From the NCBI GenBank assembly GCA_913063265.1, contig CAJXZG010000010.1:1-64000 (forward strand): a DNA stretch of 64,000 bases, given 5' to 3'. Positions within the stretch are counted from its first letter, which is position 1. Every line of letters begins with the position of its first letter. This document shows positions 15,300 to 25,069 of this stretch, one piece after another. This DNA comes from an uncultured Prolixibacteraceae bacterium. GTDB lineage: Bacteria; Bacteroidota; Bacteroidia; Bacteroidales; Prolixibacteraceae. The translations under genes and the position numbers were made by a program. Below the pieces are notes generated by a model, which was not told where the DNA came from, made no database searches, and saw nothing but the letters and a program-made list of their open reading frames with translations.

Positions 15300-16583
15300 T
15301 TAATTTACCACCGCAGCAATTCCTGCACCAATCAAACTTGAGTTCGGTACTTCTACGATTTCATAAAATCGGCGGTTTTCGCCTGAGAAGAATCCTTGCA
15401 GGAAGCCTTCGAACATCACCTGGAAGTTGTGAAGCTTGTAGAAAGTAGTTCCTTCAATGGTCATTAAAACAGGTTTGTCTGGAGATTTTCCTTTTCCGGT
15501 TTTTAGAATTACAGCACCTAAATTCCCAGCAACCAGTTTCGCAGCACGTTGAATAAGACCATTAATAATTTCTGCAGCAGCTTCTTTATCCTCCTCACAT
15601 GCAAGCGCAGCATTTAAATCGTTGGTGGAAAGATCGATTCCACAAACAAATTTGTTTACCTCTTCCGAAGTCAGCTCTCCAATCTTTTTTAGGTTAACCC
15701 GGGTTTCATCACAAAATACACCTTCCGAAGCAGCAATTCGAAGGATTGTTGTACAAAGTCCTCCAAAATATCCTCCCGATATCATTTTTTCAAATGTATA
15801 ACGGCCCGGTAATTTTGTGGATTTGTCAAATAAAACATCGATATCGGTCCGTGGTGCTTTGTTAAAATTGCCCGATTCAATATTTATGATCTGACTGCTG
15901 TTTTTATCCAAATCGGCTGTTTTGGTGATATTGCTGTTTTGCTCAATGTAGCAGGCATTGGTTCCGGTTCCTAAAATAAATCCGATATAAGTATCATATT
16001 TTTTTCCGGCAGTAGCAGCTTGACCAGCCAACAGTGTAGATACAGTATCATTCATCAAAACAATTTGTTTGTTGGGCGTACCCATTGCCTGAAGCAGGTT
16101 TTTCCCAACCATTTCTCCAATTACTTCCGGAGCTTTAACTTCTTTACTCCACTCTAAAAGCTTACCATCTTTATTTGGAAATATTTCAACTGCGTAAGAA
16201 AAACAGAATCCAATCTTTTCCGAAACATCTTTGTATTCAGTCAAATAAGCTGCCAGTGTGGCAAAAAACTCTTTGTTAGAAAGCTCTTCATCGATAGCCG
16301 GCATTTTTCGTTGTTGTAAATTTTCAGTAACCAGGTTCATCTTTTCATCAAACCACATTTTTACAGCTCTGAAATTTGTGCCGCCGGCATCTATGGCTAC
16401 AACCGGTTGGTTGGGAGCGATTTTACCTTCCGCACTGATATAAGTCGGAATCATCATCAACGATCCTTTTTGGCCTTGCAAACCATTAGTCATTTCCGAA
16501 ATAAAATCATCGGTTAAAGATTTTAAATCCAAATCAGCGGAAGTTAATTTGTGTGCTTTTAAAAAATCTTTTGCAGTAGTCAT
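15300..16583 (-). CDS. Hexokinase-family sugar kinase
   Basis: 427 residues, cytoplasmic. It has the eukaryote-type hexokinase pattern used in Bacteroidota. The ATP/phosphate-1 motif VVAIDAGGTNFRAVK is near residues 61-75. A catalytic-Asp region is in VLMNDTVSTLLAG, phosphate-2-like IGFILGTGTNACYIE follows, and a C-terminal adenosine-binding stretch SSLIGAGIAA is present. It phosphorylates hexoses such as glucose or mannose at O6 with ATP and would channel monosaccharides released by the surrounding hydrolases into glycolysis. The gene sits in a minus-strand row between the fucosidase and GxxExxY genes, with 92 nt to the fucosidase end, so co-transcription is possible but not shown. Exact sugar preference is unknown. 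Confidence 0.92.
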   Translation of the reverse strand: MTTAKDFLKAHKLTSADLDLKSLTDDFISEMTNGLQGQKGSLMMIPTYISAEGKIAPNQPVVAIDAGGTNFRAVKMWFDEKMNLVTENLQQRKMPAIDEELSNKEFFATLAAYLTEYKDVSEKIGFCFSYAVEIFPNKDGKLLEWSKEVKAPEVIGEMVGKNLLQAMGTPNKQIVLMNDTVSTLLAGQAATAGKKYDTYIGFILGTGTNACYIEQNSNITKTADLDKNSSQIINIESGNFNKAPRTDIDVLFDKSTKLPGRYTFEKMISGGYFGGLCTTILRIAASEGVFCDETRVNLKKIGELTSEEVNKFVCGIDLSTNDLNAALACEEDKEAAAEIINGLIQRAAKLVAGNLGAVILKTGKGKSPDKPVLMTIEGTTFYKLHNFQVMFEGFLQGFFSGENRRFYEIVEVPNSSLIGAGIAAVVN

Positions 16584-16675
16584 AATTATTTGTTTTTATT
16601 CGTTAGTTATTAAAATTTTATTTTGAATACCAATATCCCCCTTCTTTTACCATCTGTTTTATTTTTGACGCATAA

Positions 16676-18049
16676 TTATAAAACACCTTTAAGTTTAAAA
16701 ACCCATGCGAAATTGCCGGGATTAGATAATGGCGTTAAATCAGGAATTGAAATAGTAATTTTTTTACCGGATTTTTTTGCTTTTACTTTTGTTTCAACTC
16801 CCAGCATGCTTATGTTACCCGATTTGCGAATGCCATTAACAACAATTGGTTCTGTTGGAAATACAGTACAATGAACATACAAATCTTTACCTTTGGCTGT
16901 GAAGAAAACATTTTCAGATTGATTCTGTTTAGAACCTTCCCATTTTCTTGTCCCATAAATAGCTTCACCATTAATATCCAACCAGGCACCCATATCCAAC
17001 AATCTTTGTTCCTGGATTACAGGAATTCTTCCATCAGCAGTTGGGCCCACATCAAGTAAAAGGTTTCCACCTCCAGCAACTTTTTCAATTAGAAGGTCAA
17101 CCAAGGCATCAGAACTCATATAATTGCTTACATCTTCAATTTGATTATATCCAAAAGAAGTTCCAATTCCACGACATTCTTCCCATGCTTTTTTCATTTC
17201 GCCGCCTTCACCTTCGTGCACCAAATCGTATTCAGTTGTATAATATCCCCCATGTTTTCCACGGGTCTCTTCACCCCATCGATCATTTACAACAATGTTT
17301 TCTTTAACAGGAGATTCATTGTACAGCCAGGCTAAAAACTCAGTACTTCTCCATAATTCACTTGGATAATCCCATTCGCCGTCTGTCCATAAAATATCAG
17401 GTTCGTACTTTGTTACCAGATCCTTCATCTGAGGCAGCATATGAATATCGACATATTTTTCCGGATTGCTGTGATAGAGCGGATTATACCATTCATAGAG
17501 AGAATAATAATATCCCATATGCAGACCAGCATCTTTTACAGCTTTTCCCAGATCGCCGCATAAATCACGATGAGGTCCAATATCCACACTATTCCAGTTC
17601 CAGCTTTGCTGACTTGGCCAGAGTGTAAATCCTTCATGGTGTTTTGAAGTCAAAACCACATATTTTGCTCCTGCACGTTTAAAAAGATCAGCCCATTTTT
17701 CCGGTTCAAAATGTTGCGCTTTAAATTCTCCTGCAAAATCCTGATACTTGAATTTTTCGCCATACATATTATTGTGATAATCGCGAAACAGAGCCCCAGC
17801 TTCACTTTCTTCATTGATTCTCCACCAGTACCATTCCGCATATTTTGCATACACGCCAATATCAGCATTTGCCGGTGCCCATGCCGGAACAGCATAAACT
17901 CCCCAATGAATAAAAATTCCAAACTTTACATCTTCAAACCAGGCTGGGATTGGCCGACTGTCAATTGATTCCCAATTTGCTTGATACTTTTGTGCCTTAA
18001 CTGAGGTGCTTAAAATGAATACAAAGATGATTAGAAATACTTTTTTCAT
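16676..18049 (-). CDS. Alpha-L-fucosidase, glycoside hydrolase family 29
   Basis: 457 residues with a signal peptide (about 1-19, ending VKAQ). The GH29 barrel is evident from WFEDVKFGIFIHWGVYAVPAW (37-57), KYVVLTSKHHEGFTLWPS (129-146), and the nucleophile Asp223 in DILWTDGEWDYP. The C-terminal part is a short beta domain (VGGGNLLLDVGPTADGRIP region, then a beta-sandwich). These enzymes remove terminal alpha-L-fucose with retention; acid/base placement varies in the family and I do not assign it. It would act in the periplasm or outside. It lies in the minus-strand hydrolase row next to a URO-D-family gene, pointing to a fucosylated glycan among the targets. Confidence 0.94.
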   Translation of the reverse strand: MKKVFLIIFVFILSTSVKAQKYQANWESIDSRPIPAWFEDVKFGIFIHWGVYAVPAWAPANADIGVYAKYAEWYWWRINEESEAGALFRDYHNNMYGEKFKYQDFAGEFKAQHFEPEKWADLFKRAGAKYVVLTSKHHEGFTLWPSQQSWNWNSVDIGPHRDLCGDLGKAVKDAGLHMGYYYSLYEWYNPLYHSNPEKYVDIHMLPQMKDLVTKYEPDILWTDGEWDYPSELWRSTEFLAWLYNESPVKENIVVNDRWGEETRGKHGGYYTTEYDLVHEGEGGEMKKAWEECRGIGTSFGYNQIEDVSNYMSSDALVDLLIEKVAGGGNLLLDVGPTADGRIPVIQEQRLLDMGAWLDINGEAIYGTRKWEGSKQNQSENVFFTAKGKDLYVHCTVFPTEPIVVNGIRKSGNISMLGVETKVKAKKSGKKITISIPDLTPLSNPGNFAWVFKLKGVL

Positions 18050-18074
18050 GATTAATTTAGGTTTAGGTTATTTT

Positions 18075-18135
18075 AGTCTCAGTATTCAGTCACAGTCGCA
18101 GTCACAATTGTATTACATCAAACTGAGACTGCGAC
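18075..18135. repeat. Interleaved inverted repeats between fucosidase and URO-D genes
   Basis: AGTCTCAGT (18075-18083) can pair with ACTGAGACT (18122-18130), and GTCGCAGTC (18095-18103) with GACTGCGAC (18127-18135). The two right arms overlap, so the pairings are mutually exclusive. The CAGTCGCAGTC / GACTGCGACT words recall dispersed Bacteroidota repeats. Confidence 0.5.
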
Positions 18136-18153
18136 TACCCACTGATAACTTTC

Positions 18154-19413
18154 TTATTTTCCGTTAAATTCCTGAATGGCTTCTAACATGGCAACCACGT
18201 TTTCAACCGGAACATTTGCCTGAATGTTATGGACGGTATTAAAAACAAATCCGCCATCTTTTGAGAATACATCACAAGTTCTTAGTACCTGCTCACGAAC
18301 TTCGCCTGGTTTACCAAATGGCAACATTTTTTGCGTATCAATGCCACCGCCCCAAAAAACCAGGTCGCGGCCATATTTCTGTTTTAGTTTTACGGGATCC
18401 ATTCCTGTTGCATTAATCTGAACCGGATTGATTATATCGAATCCCGCACGAATAAAACTATCCATAAATCCTTCAACTGCTCCACAAGAATGTTTGAATG
18501 TTTTCCATTGGGTATTTTCGTGAATCCAGTCGTTTATCCTTTTGTAGTAAGGCAACCACATTTCTTCAAACTGTTCAGGCGAACAGAAAGTAGAATCCTG
18601 TGTGCCAAAATCGGTACCACAAACAAACATAGCGTTGACTTTATTACCAACCACTGCAAAAATCCTGGTCAAATTTTCAATGGCAATTTCTACCTGGCGT
18701 TCGAAAATCGATTTTACATAGTCGGGACGCATTACCGTACTCATGTACCATTCAGCCACATCGCGAATCCCTTTGGGAGCTTTTAGATTCATCGCCGGAA
18801 CTAAAGCAATATCACCCAAGGCTGTTCCTCCAAAACCTGCGATAACAGCTTTCCCTGAATAATAAGCTTTATCCACTTCTACACGCCAGTGTTCCAGTTC
18901 TGCATCACTGATTAATCCAAACTCTTCAAGGTTGTCATCAACATTTAACTCTTCTTCCACAACCGGTTCCTGGCGAATAATTGCATCGAAAAAATAGCCG
19001 GATTTTGGCATCTTCGCAGATGGTGAAACTGATGTGTCCCCTTCAGGGTACATTAGCAAATCTCCTGCATCGTCTACCGTTGTGTTAAAGTTTAAAGGAA
19101 CCATTACACGTTGTCCCCAGGGGGTTTTCCATTCTTTAAACGGAGCATGGTTATGAAAACCAAACATGTTATTTTTTCCCCATGCACCAATCACATCAAT
19201 CCCGATTGAATCTATTAATTCCCAACCTACTTCACCAAGCATTTGAAAGGGTTCGATAACACGAATCGGTTTTCTTTGCAGACCAAAATGACGGCGAAGT
19301 TTTGATATGGTTTGTACATGAATTCCAGTCACTGCCGTGGCACCAAAATCCAATACTATTCTGTCGGGTTGTTGATGATTAACTGTCTTTAAAAATTGTT
19401 CTCTTGAGCTCAT
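18154..19413 (-). CDS. Uroporphyrinogen decarboxylase-family protein (methyltransferase-like)
   Basis: 419 residues, cytoplasmic, no signal peptide. It starts SSREQFLKTVNHQQPDRIVLDFG, the usual opening of URO-D superfamily proteins, and contains MFVCGTDFGTQ and WKTFKHSCGAVEGF, where His and Cys resemble the zinc site of MtaA/CmuA-type methyltransferases, and FWGGGIDTQKMLPFG. True HemE proteins are shorter (about 340 residues) and lack the HxCG feature, so heme synthesis is unlikely. Relatives are often encoded among carbohydrate genes in Bacteroidota and Planctomycetes, perhaps for methyl or other one-carbon side groups such as 4-O-methyl sugars, but the function is not established. It is flanked by GH29 and GH120 genes on the same strand. 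Confidence 0.8.
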   Translation of the reverse strand: MSSREQFLKTVNHQQPDRIVLDFGATAVTGIHVQTISKLRRHFGLQRKPIRVIEPFQMLGEVGWELIDSIGIDVIGAWGKNNMFGFHNHAPFKEWKTPWGQRVMVPLNFNTTVDDAGDLLMYPEGDTSVSPSAKMPKSGYFFDAIIRQEPVVEEELNVDDNLEEFGLISDAELEHWRVEVDKAYYSGKAVIAGFGGTALGDIALVPAMNLKAPKGIRDVAEWYMSTVMRPDYVKSIFERQVEIAIENLTRIFAVVGNKVNAMFVCGTDFGTQDSTFCSPEQFEEMWLPYYKRINDWIHENTQWKTFKHSCGAVEGFMDSFIRAGFDIINPVQINATGMDPVKLKQKYGRDLVFWGGGIDTQKMLPFGKPGEVREQVLRTCDVFSKDGGFVFNTVHNIQANVPVENVVAMLEAIQEFNGK

Positions 19414-19516
19414 ATATATTCGACTTGTTCTATTATTTATTGAAGGCCTTAAAATACGATAATTAACTAATTTGTAATAACATGCTCACAATTTTGTAGC
19501 TTTTATAATCAAATAA

Positions 19517-21388
19517 TTATTGTTTTGGCCAAACTTTTAAACTTATCTCTCCGCTATTTAAATTTGCTACTGGTCCTGCCACAGGATTTTGAACATTTAT
19601 CTTTTTTCCAAAATAGTCTGATTCAATGGTAAATGGTGTTTCATCCGGATTTTCAAAAGGCACATCAGGTACTACAACTTTTCCCAGAAGTTCACTTGTG
19701 ATGATATTATTATTCATATCGATAATTTTTTCATCTACATTCATTATCAGGTAAACACCATAATCTTTTTCAACGATTCTGATATTTGGATTAGTTTCCA
19801 GTTCGAGCTTATCTTTTTCATCGAAAAACGGGATAGCATTATTCAAATAAACATTACCATTTACAAACATTGGAAAATGTGTCTTTTCATAAATTCCCAA
19901 TCCCGATTTACTTCTGTGTCCTTTTTCAATGCCTCCCACAAAGATGTTATTGTAGTAGCGGTTGTCTCCACCTAAGGTTTGGGCAAGCCCCATCATTTTT
20001 GTAGTATGAGGTTTGTGGTACGGGGTTTCCCTGGTTTGCGGCCAGAGTTCTATATTGCCGGCAATCAGATTATGTACATAAGCTCCGCCTTCCGACCAGT
20101 CGCGTATAGACATAGGCGAAAGTAAAATATTGTTTTCAATAAAAAACGGACCATGATTAACTTCTACAAAAAGGTCATCTGTTGTATTATCGTATAAAAG
20201 ATTTCCACTTACTCTTGTTCCCTGTGCCATCCAGTCGAGCCACAAACCGCGGCCACAATTATGAAGACGGTTGTTTTTTATAATCATATCCATTGCAGCA
20301 TGTATTTTTATGCCACCCATTTCCGCACCTGTAAACTGGCGTTTAAACCAGATATTAAAGATATCATTGTTTTCAATGGTACTAAAAACACCTCCCATAC
20401 TTCCGCATATTCCTGTTTGTTCGCAATTGTAAATTTTGTTATTCCTGATAATATGAGAGCCAATATTCTTTTTACTCCATCCTCTTTTTTCAGCACGATG
20501 AATGGTTTCAACATAACCCTCGGCAGAATCTTCAGAAGTATTATCATATTCATCACCATGTTTTCCCAAGGTAATTCCCGAGCACCTCGAGTCGCTTATG
20601 ATGTTATTTTCGATAATCCATCCTTTACTCCAGTTGGTGCCGATTAGTCCAATTTGCTCCGAGGTTGGAGGTGCCCATTGTGTAGCTGCATGGCGCAAGA
20701 TAAATCCCCGAATTGTAATATAATTGATATTGTTTTTTTCGGGATAAAAGCATGTTTTACGCACGTTGATTTCCACAGTTTCCCGGTTTGGATCAGCCTC
20801 CTGAAAGTTGGCGTAAATGCTTACGTTTTCATCATCACTTTCGCAATACCATGTGTAGGTTGAACCTTCCGGATCAAAGTTGCCTTCAACTGCAACCGGA
20901 TTAAGAACCTTTTCAAGGTTTTCTACTTCCCATAAGGATTTACCGTTTAGGTAAACATCACCAGTGTGGTGAATTCTGCCTTTATCGTTAAACCAGTCTC
21001 CGTGAATAATATCTTTATACGGATTGTAATCGCCAAAAAAGGAATTAGGGATAGTTAGTTTCCAAACCGTTCCGGTATGTTTGTTCCATCCTTTAAATCT
21101 TTCGGATCCTTTGATTTCCACTTTTTCACTTTCGGCGGCACGATAAGTAATTCGTTCTGAATCTGAATTTCCTCCTCTAGGCGGGTTGATCCTTTCTCTG
21201 TAAATACCTTTGTGAACGGTAATAATATCGCCAGGTTGTGCTTTATCAGCAGCGGCCTGAATGGTTAATAAAGGTGCAATATCGCTGCCGGAGTTTTTAT
21301 CATTCCCATTTTTGGCTACATGGTATTCTTTAGCCGACAACGAGAATGTAAATAATATAGCAAAGCAAAAAGTCAGAATTTGTTTCAT
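19517..21388 (-). CDS. Glycoside hydrolase family 120 beta-xylosidase (parallel beta-helix)
   Basis: 623 residues with a signal peptide (1-19, ending LSAK). The whole protein reads like the characterised GH120 xylosidase of Thermoanaerobacterium as I remember it: VAKNGNDKNSG near the start, NSFFGDYNPYKD (115-126), QWAPPT (237-242), LIGTNWSKGWIIENN, then LWLDW and FVEVNHGP. Asp385 in LWLDW corresponds to the nucleophile and Glu409 in FVEVNHGP to the acid/base. The fold is a right-handed parallel beta-helix with an inserted beta-sandwich. The enzyme removes xylose from xylo-oligosaccharides. A sugar porter gene follows it in minus-strand order upstream (21435-22778), 46 nt apart, so release and uptake of xylose may be co-expressed. 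The match was made from memory, not by alignment. Confidence 0.9.
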   Translation of the reverse strand: MKQILTFCFAILFTFSLSAKEYHVAKNGNDKNSGSDIAPLLTIQAAADKAQPGDIITVHKGIYRERINPPRGGNSDSERITYRAAESEKVEIKGSERFKGWNKHTGTVWKLTIPNSFFGDYNPYKDIIHGDWFNDKGRIHHTGDVYLNGKSLWEVENLEKVLNPVAVEGNFDPEGSTYTWYCESDDENVSIYANFQEADPNRETVEINVRKTCFYPEKNNINYITIRGFILRHAATQWAPPTSEQIGLIGTNWSKGWIIENNIISDSRCSGITLGKHGDEYDNTSEDSAEGYVETIHRAEKRGWSKKNIGSHIIRNNKIYNCEQTGICGSMGGVFSTIENNDIFNIWFKRQFTGAEMGGIKIHAAMDMIIKNNRLHNCGRGLWLDWMAQGTRVSGNLLYDNTTDDLFVEVNHGPFFIENNILLSPMSIRDWSEGGAYVHNLIAGNIELWPQTRETPYHKPHTTKMMGLAQTLGGDNRYYNNIFVGGIEKGHRSKSGLGIYEKTHFPMFVNGNVYLNNAIPFFDEKDKLELETNPNIRIVEKDYGVYLIMNVDEKIIDMNNNIITSELLGKVVVPDVPFENPDETPFTIESDYFGKKINVQNPVAGPVANLNSGEISLKVWPKQ

Positions 21389-21434
21389 ATTAGTTAAGTT
21401 TTATTGGTCAAGTTGAAAAATTCAAGAGTGTTAT

Positions 21435-22778
21435 TCAGTTCTTATTTTTTACAAGTATTTTTTCCAGTTTTTCAAGCGAAACACCTTTGGTTTCGGGAAG
21501 ATATTTAAAAATTACAATAAAACCAATGAAACAAATAACGGAGTAAATCCAAAATGTAATTGCCGAACTAAACAATTCCACAAGAATTGGAAAAGTTAAG
21601 GTTAAAATGTAACAGGCTACCCATAATGAGAATGTTGCAACCGACATTGCAGCCCCGCGAATTGTGTTGGGAAATATCTCGGATAAAACCACCCATACTG
21701 TTGGTCCCAAACCAAACGCAAAAAAGGCCGGAGTAAGAATAATAAAAGTTAGAAGCATCCAATCATCTGTACGTCCAATTTGGAATAGATAACCGATAAT
21801 TATATAACAAAATACCATCCCCGCGGCGCCAATAAGCATAAGTTTCTTTCTTCCCATTTTATCAATTACACGCATGGCAAGAATTGTAAAAACAATGTTC
21901 ATCACACCCACCAATGTTGTTTGAAAAAGAGCGGCATCAACACCCAGATTAGCTTTTGCAAATATATCGGGTGCGTAAAAGAAGATTACATTTATTCCCG
22001 ACCACTGTTGAAAAACTGCCAAAAAAATTCCAAAAAACAAAATGAGCTTATATTTCTTTTTGAAAACATCTTTTAAAGTTCCACGTTTTTCATCTCCGGT
22101 TAGCGATTCTTTTATTTCACCTAATTCAAAGTTGGCAAATTCTGTTCCTCCAACACGGTTTAATACTGAATGGGCCCTTTCACTCTGATTTTTTGCAACT
22201 AACCAACGCGGACTTTCGGGAACAATAAACAAGGCAAAAAAGAAAAAGATTGAAGGAACAGCTTCGGCCGCAAACATCCAACGCCAGGCGTTCTCACCAA
22301 GAGCAAGTAAGAAATAGTTAGAAAAGTAAGCCATTGAAATACCGAGTACAATGGTTAGCTGGTTTAACGAAACCATTCGTCCACGATATTCAGCAGGTGA
22401 AACTTCGGCAATATACATAGGAGCAAGAACTGATGCACCGCCAACAGCCAGGCCACCCAAAATACGATAAAAAACAAAAGCGCTAATTGAATTGGCCCAC
22501 CCACTTCCTAAGGCAGAGATTCCAAACAAAATACTTACTACCATCAACACTTTTTTACGGCCAAAAAAATCTCCTAGTCTTCCGGCGTAACTGGCCCCAA
22601 AAATACACCCTATTAAAGCACTGCTGACTACCCAGCCTTTCATTGTTTCACTCAATCCAAAATAGTCCTGAAGGAAGGGTATGGTTCCTGAAATTACTGA
22701 TATATCGAATCCAAAAAGTAATCCTCCCAAAGCAGTAACCAGGGAAATCGTAAGCAGGTATTTAAAGTTTACCTTCAT
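21435..22778 (-). CDS. MFS sugar porter (XylE-like, sugar:H+ symporter)
   Basis: 447 residues, 12 predicted transmembrane helices. It has the sugar-porter signatures: GGLLFGFDISVISGTIPF in helix 1, the loop 2-3 motif GRLGDFFGRKKVL, the central PESPRWL, a second GRKKLML in loop 8-9, and PETKGVSLEKLE at the C-terminus. QQWSGINVIFFYAPDIF in helix 7 matches the sugar-binding QQxxGxNxxxYY region. It would import a monosaccharide such as D-xylose or another pentose or hexose across the inner membrane with protons. The gene precedes the GH120 beta-xylosidase in transcription order with only 46 nt between them, which favours xylose. Substrate is inferred from context. Confidence 0.93.
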   Translation of the reverse strand: MKVNFKYLLTISLVTALGGLLFGFDISVISGTIPFLQDYFGLSETMKGWVVSSALIGCIFGASYAGRLGDFFGRKKVLMVVSILFGISALGSGWANSISAFVFYRILGGLAVGGASVLAPMYIAEVSPAEYRGRMVSLNQLTIVLGISMAYFSNYFLLALGENAWRWMFAAEAVPSIFFFFALFIVPESPRWLVAKNQSERAHSVLNRVGGTEFANFELGEIKESLTGDEKRGTLKDVFKKKYKLILFFGIFLAVFQQWSGINVIFFYAPDIFAKANLGVDAALFQTTLVGVMNIVFTILAMRVIDKMGRKKLMLIGAAGMVFCYIIIGYLFQIGRTDDWMLLTFIILTPAFFAFGLGPTVWVVLSEIFPNTIRGAAMSVATFSLWVACYILTLTFPILVELFSSAITFWIYSVICFIGFIVIFKYLPETKGVSLEKLEKILVKNKN

Positions 22779-23103
22779 GGTTTATAGATTTAGGTTTTAC
22801 AACTTCCGAAAATACAAAATTGAAACCTTTGTTTTAATTTCAACTTTAATACAGAATAATTCAAAATAATTTCCCTGCTGTTTTGGCGTATTTCGGTTTT
22901 GGAGAAGCCAGCAAAACTTTAGGTATATATTTACGGGATACAAGTTCTAGTGACTAAATTGGATACATATAAAACAGCCTGTAAATTGTTAGATATGTTT
23001 TCAACCGAAAAAAACCAAATCTTTAACAAATTCGTAAAGTAATAAACTGCTCTCAAACTATTTTACTCTTTATAAATGAAATTATATGAAAGAATAAAAA
23101 TAT
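22779..23103. other. Divergent intergenic region, sugar porter / SnoaL-like gene
   Basis: 325 nt without a gene. On the minus strand, TATTTTCG ahead of the sugar-porter gene is a one-mismatch TAnnTTTG candidate. No clear operator palindrome, tRNA or repeat is seen. Confidence 0.4.
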
Positions 23104-23523
23104 ATGGAAAACACCAATAACAAATCAATCATACGTCGATTCGTTGAAGAAATAGAGAATACAGGAGATGTTTCAAATATCCGGGAATTTATATCAGAGG
23201 ATTATGTTGAAGTATATGAAAGTAAACGATATAATATTGGAATAAAGGGAGCCATAGATCATGTACTCGGCATTAGAAAGGTTTTTCCAGATTTAAAATT
23301 AATTATTGAAAATCAGATATCTGAAGGCGATTGGGTTGTAACTGTTTATTCTGTTACCGGAACTTTTAGTGATGATTGGTTTGGAATGAAACCAACCGGG
23401 AAAACAATAACTTTTACCGGAGTAAATATTGACCTTGTTAAAGATGATAAAATTATTGAACACGGTGGTGCTGCCAATCTGTTTGAACCCCTTTTAAAAG
23501 CCGGTGTTATAAAAAAGAATTGA
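23104..23523 (+). CDS. SnoaL-like / ester cyclase family protein
   Basis: 139 residues, cytoplasmic. The sequence ENTNNKSIIRRFVEEIENTGD, then FISEDYVEV, and PDLKLIIENQISEGDWVVTVYSVTGTF with GMKPTGKTITFTGVNI, is the standard alpha+beta-barrel pattern of SnoaL-like proteins (NTF2-like fold). Named members cyclise polyketide esters, but most genomic copies are small-molecule binding or detoxifying proteins of unknown function. It is a single plus-strand gene between two minus-strand groups, so it has its own promoter. It has no evident tie to carbohydrate use. Confidence 0.85.
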   Translation: MENTNNKSIIRRFVEEIENTGDVSNIREFISEDYVEVYESKRYNIGIKGAIDHVLGIRKVFPDLKLIIENQISEGDWVVTVYSVTGTFSDDWFGMKPTGKTITFTGVNIDLVKDDKIIEHGGAANLFEPLLKAGVIKKN

Positions 23524-23569
23524 GTAATGTCGTATGTAAAGTTTTTTTAAATAGCGGAAACAGTGCTTA

Positions 23570-25069
23570 CTACATCCACTTATCATTTGAATTCTCGGTA
23601 TGATAAAGAAGATAATTGTACATTTTAAGTGCAAGTTTATCATCGATAAAAGGAATAGTAATTGAGCCGGCTGCATTCATCAATTTCAAGCTGGCCAGTT
23701 TTCTTCGTTTTTGAAATATGGTTTGACGAAACTCAACTGCCTGAATTTTATACAATTCCATCTGTCTCCAGGTTTGGCTAATCGCACCATTCGACACCCT
23801 GATTTGATAATTGTTTATATTAAAATATTGTTTGGAAAGAATGAGATAGCAATAACCCGCAGCAATGGCAATCCAAACAAATGCACCCAACCAAAACAGA
23901 TAAAATTTGAAAAGGAAAGGAGCTGCCAATATAAACGGTAGCCAGGCTGAAAACATCCATAACCGCCAGAAGTAGTATTTATTTGAATAAAATTTGTGAA
24001 CGCCGGAAAGTTTATCTTCACCAAACAAGTCTGATTTTAAAAGCTCCAGGTGATTATTTAAACAACCAGGTGCATCAACCAATTGTTGTTTTTTTTGGTT
24101 TTGCTGACCACTTACTGCTTGTTTAAAAACCAACTTGTAAATTCCAAAAATCTGCTTTATCGGACCGGTTTCCCAATTTAATTGCTGAACCTTTTTCATT
24201 GGGATAACCACATTTCTTTTGTTGAGCAATCCCGATTCAATCCGATAGGTTTTATCCTTCTTGAATAAAGTAAAATCGTAATATTTTATCACGGAACTTA
24301 CCAGCGAATATATCACAGAAACAAACAAAAAGAAGATGACCATAAAAGTAATAAGTGCCACACTTGAGTTTGACATAAAATCAAAAAACTCGTTGGAATA
24401 TTGTTCTGCTTTTTCTGAAAACAGATCCTGAACTTGCTGAAAAATCTGCATTCCAAATGCAATAATGATAAGTCCGGTTTTAATGTGGTTCTGACTAATC
24501 CCAATTTTTAATAAATCGATGGGTAAAAGTTTTAAAACCGGTTTTTCCTGTGCGACTTCAATTTTTTGTACTTCTTCGTTTTCTGAAAAAGATATCTGAC
24601 TTTTTTCTTTTTGAATATACTTTTGTAATTCGTTTGCCAACGATTTTTCAAGGGCATGAATTTTTAATTCTTTCCCCACAGTACCTGCCGTGTCTATTTC
24701 AAGAGAGACAACATCCAGAACTTGTTGAATAATGTTCTGTTTTGTATTTACACTTTGAATACGCTCCAAAGGAATGGCAAGTACTTTCTTTTTCAGATAT
24801 CCTTTTTTTAAAATGAACTCGCCTTCAGATACATAAAAATAGAAATTGAGATAATATAAAATAGAATGTACAATCAATAAAACAAGAATTAACACCACAA
24901 TGGAACCTACAAGAAATTGGTTGCTTAAAAGGTTTTTTTGAAGTACAAATACTGCAATTAATGCCCAAAACATTCTTACCGCCTGTCGAATGGATTGAAG
25001 AAAAATAATTACCAATCCTTTTACAGATTGTCTTGTCGGTTTTGTCAAATCAAAACTACTCATGTTCAC
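23570..25069 (-). CDS. PH-domain membrane protein (YdbT-like, DUF304)
   Basis: 499 residues with at least six hydrophobic segments arranged in pairs, each followed by a bacterial PH (bPH2) domain. A diagnostic stretch is FYFYVSEGEFILKKGYLKKKVLAIPLERIQSVNTKQNIIQQ (about residues 75-115), and related blocks recur near FTLFKKDKTYRIESGLLNKRNVVIPMKKVQQL and FNINNYQIRVSNGAISQTWRQMELYKIQAVE. That makes three repeats, the YdbT pattern. The gene starts inside the end of the YdbS-like gene (14 nt overlap), the usual operon pair. In Bacillus, YdbS/YdbT are linked to envelope stress and resistance to a bacteriocin; a precise function is not known. It should sit in the inner membrane. Confidence 0.88.
   Translation of the reverse strand: MNMSSFDLTKPTRQSVKGLVIIFLQSIRQAVRMFWALIAVFVLQKNLLSNQFLVGSIVVLILVLLIVHSILYYLNFYFYVSEGEFILKKGYLKKKVLAIPLERIQSVNTKQNIIQQVLDVVSLEIDTAGTVGKELKIHALEKSLANELQKYIQKEKSQISFSENEEVQKIEVAQEKPVLKLLPIDLLKIGISQNHIKTGLIIIAFGMQIFQQVQDLFSEKAEQYSNEFFDFMSNSSVALITFMVIFFLFVSVIYSLVSSVIKYYDFTLFKKDKTYRIESGLLNKRNVVIPMKKVQQLNWETGPIKQIFGIYKLVFKQAVSGQQNQKKQQLVDAPGCLNNHLELLKSDLFGEDKLSGVHKFYSNKYYFWRLWMFSAWLPFILAAPFLFKFYLFWLGAFVWIAIAAGYCYLILSKQYFNINNYQIRVSNGAISQTWRQMELYKIQAVEFRQTIFQKRRKLASLKLMNAAGSITIPFIDDKLALKMYNYLLYHTENSNDKWM

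Noticed and set aside
18154-19413. True HemE uroporphyrinogen decarboxylase
   Set aside because: The protein is longer, has an HxCG zinc-site-like block, and sits among carbohydrate genes, which fits a methyltransferase-like URO-D relative.
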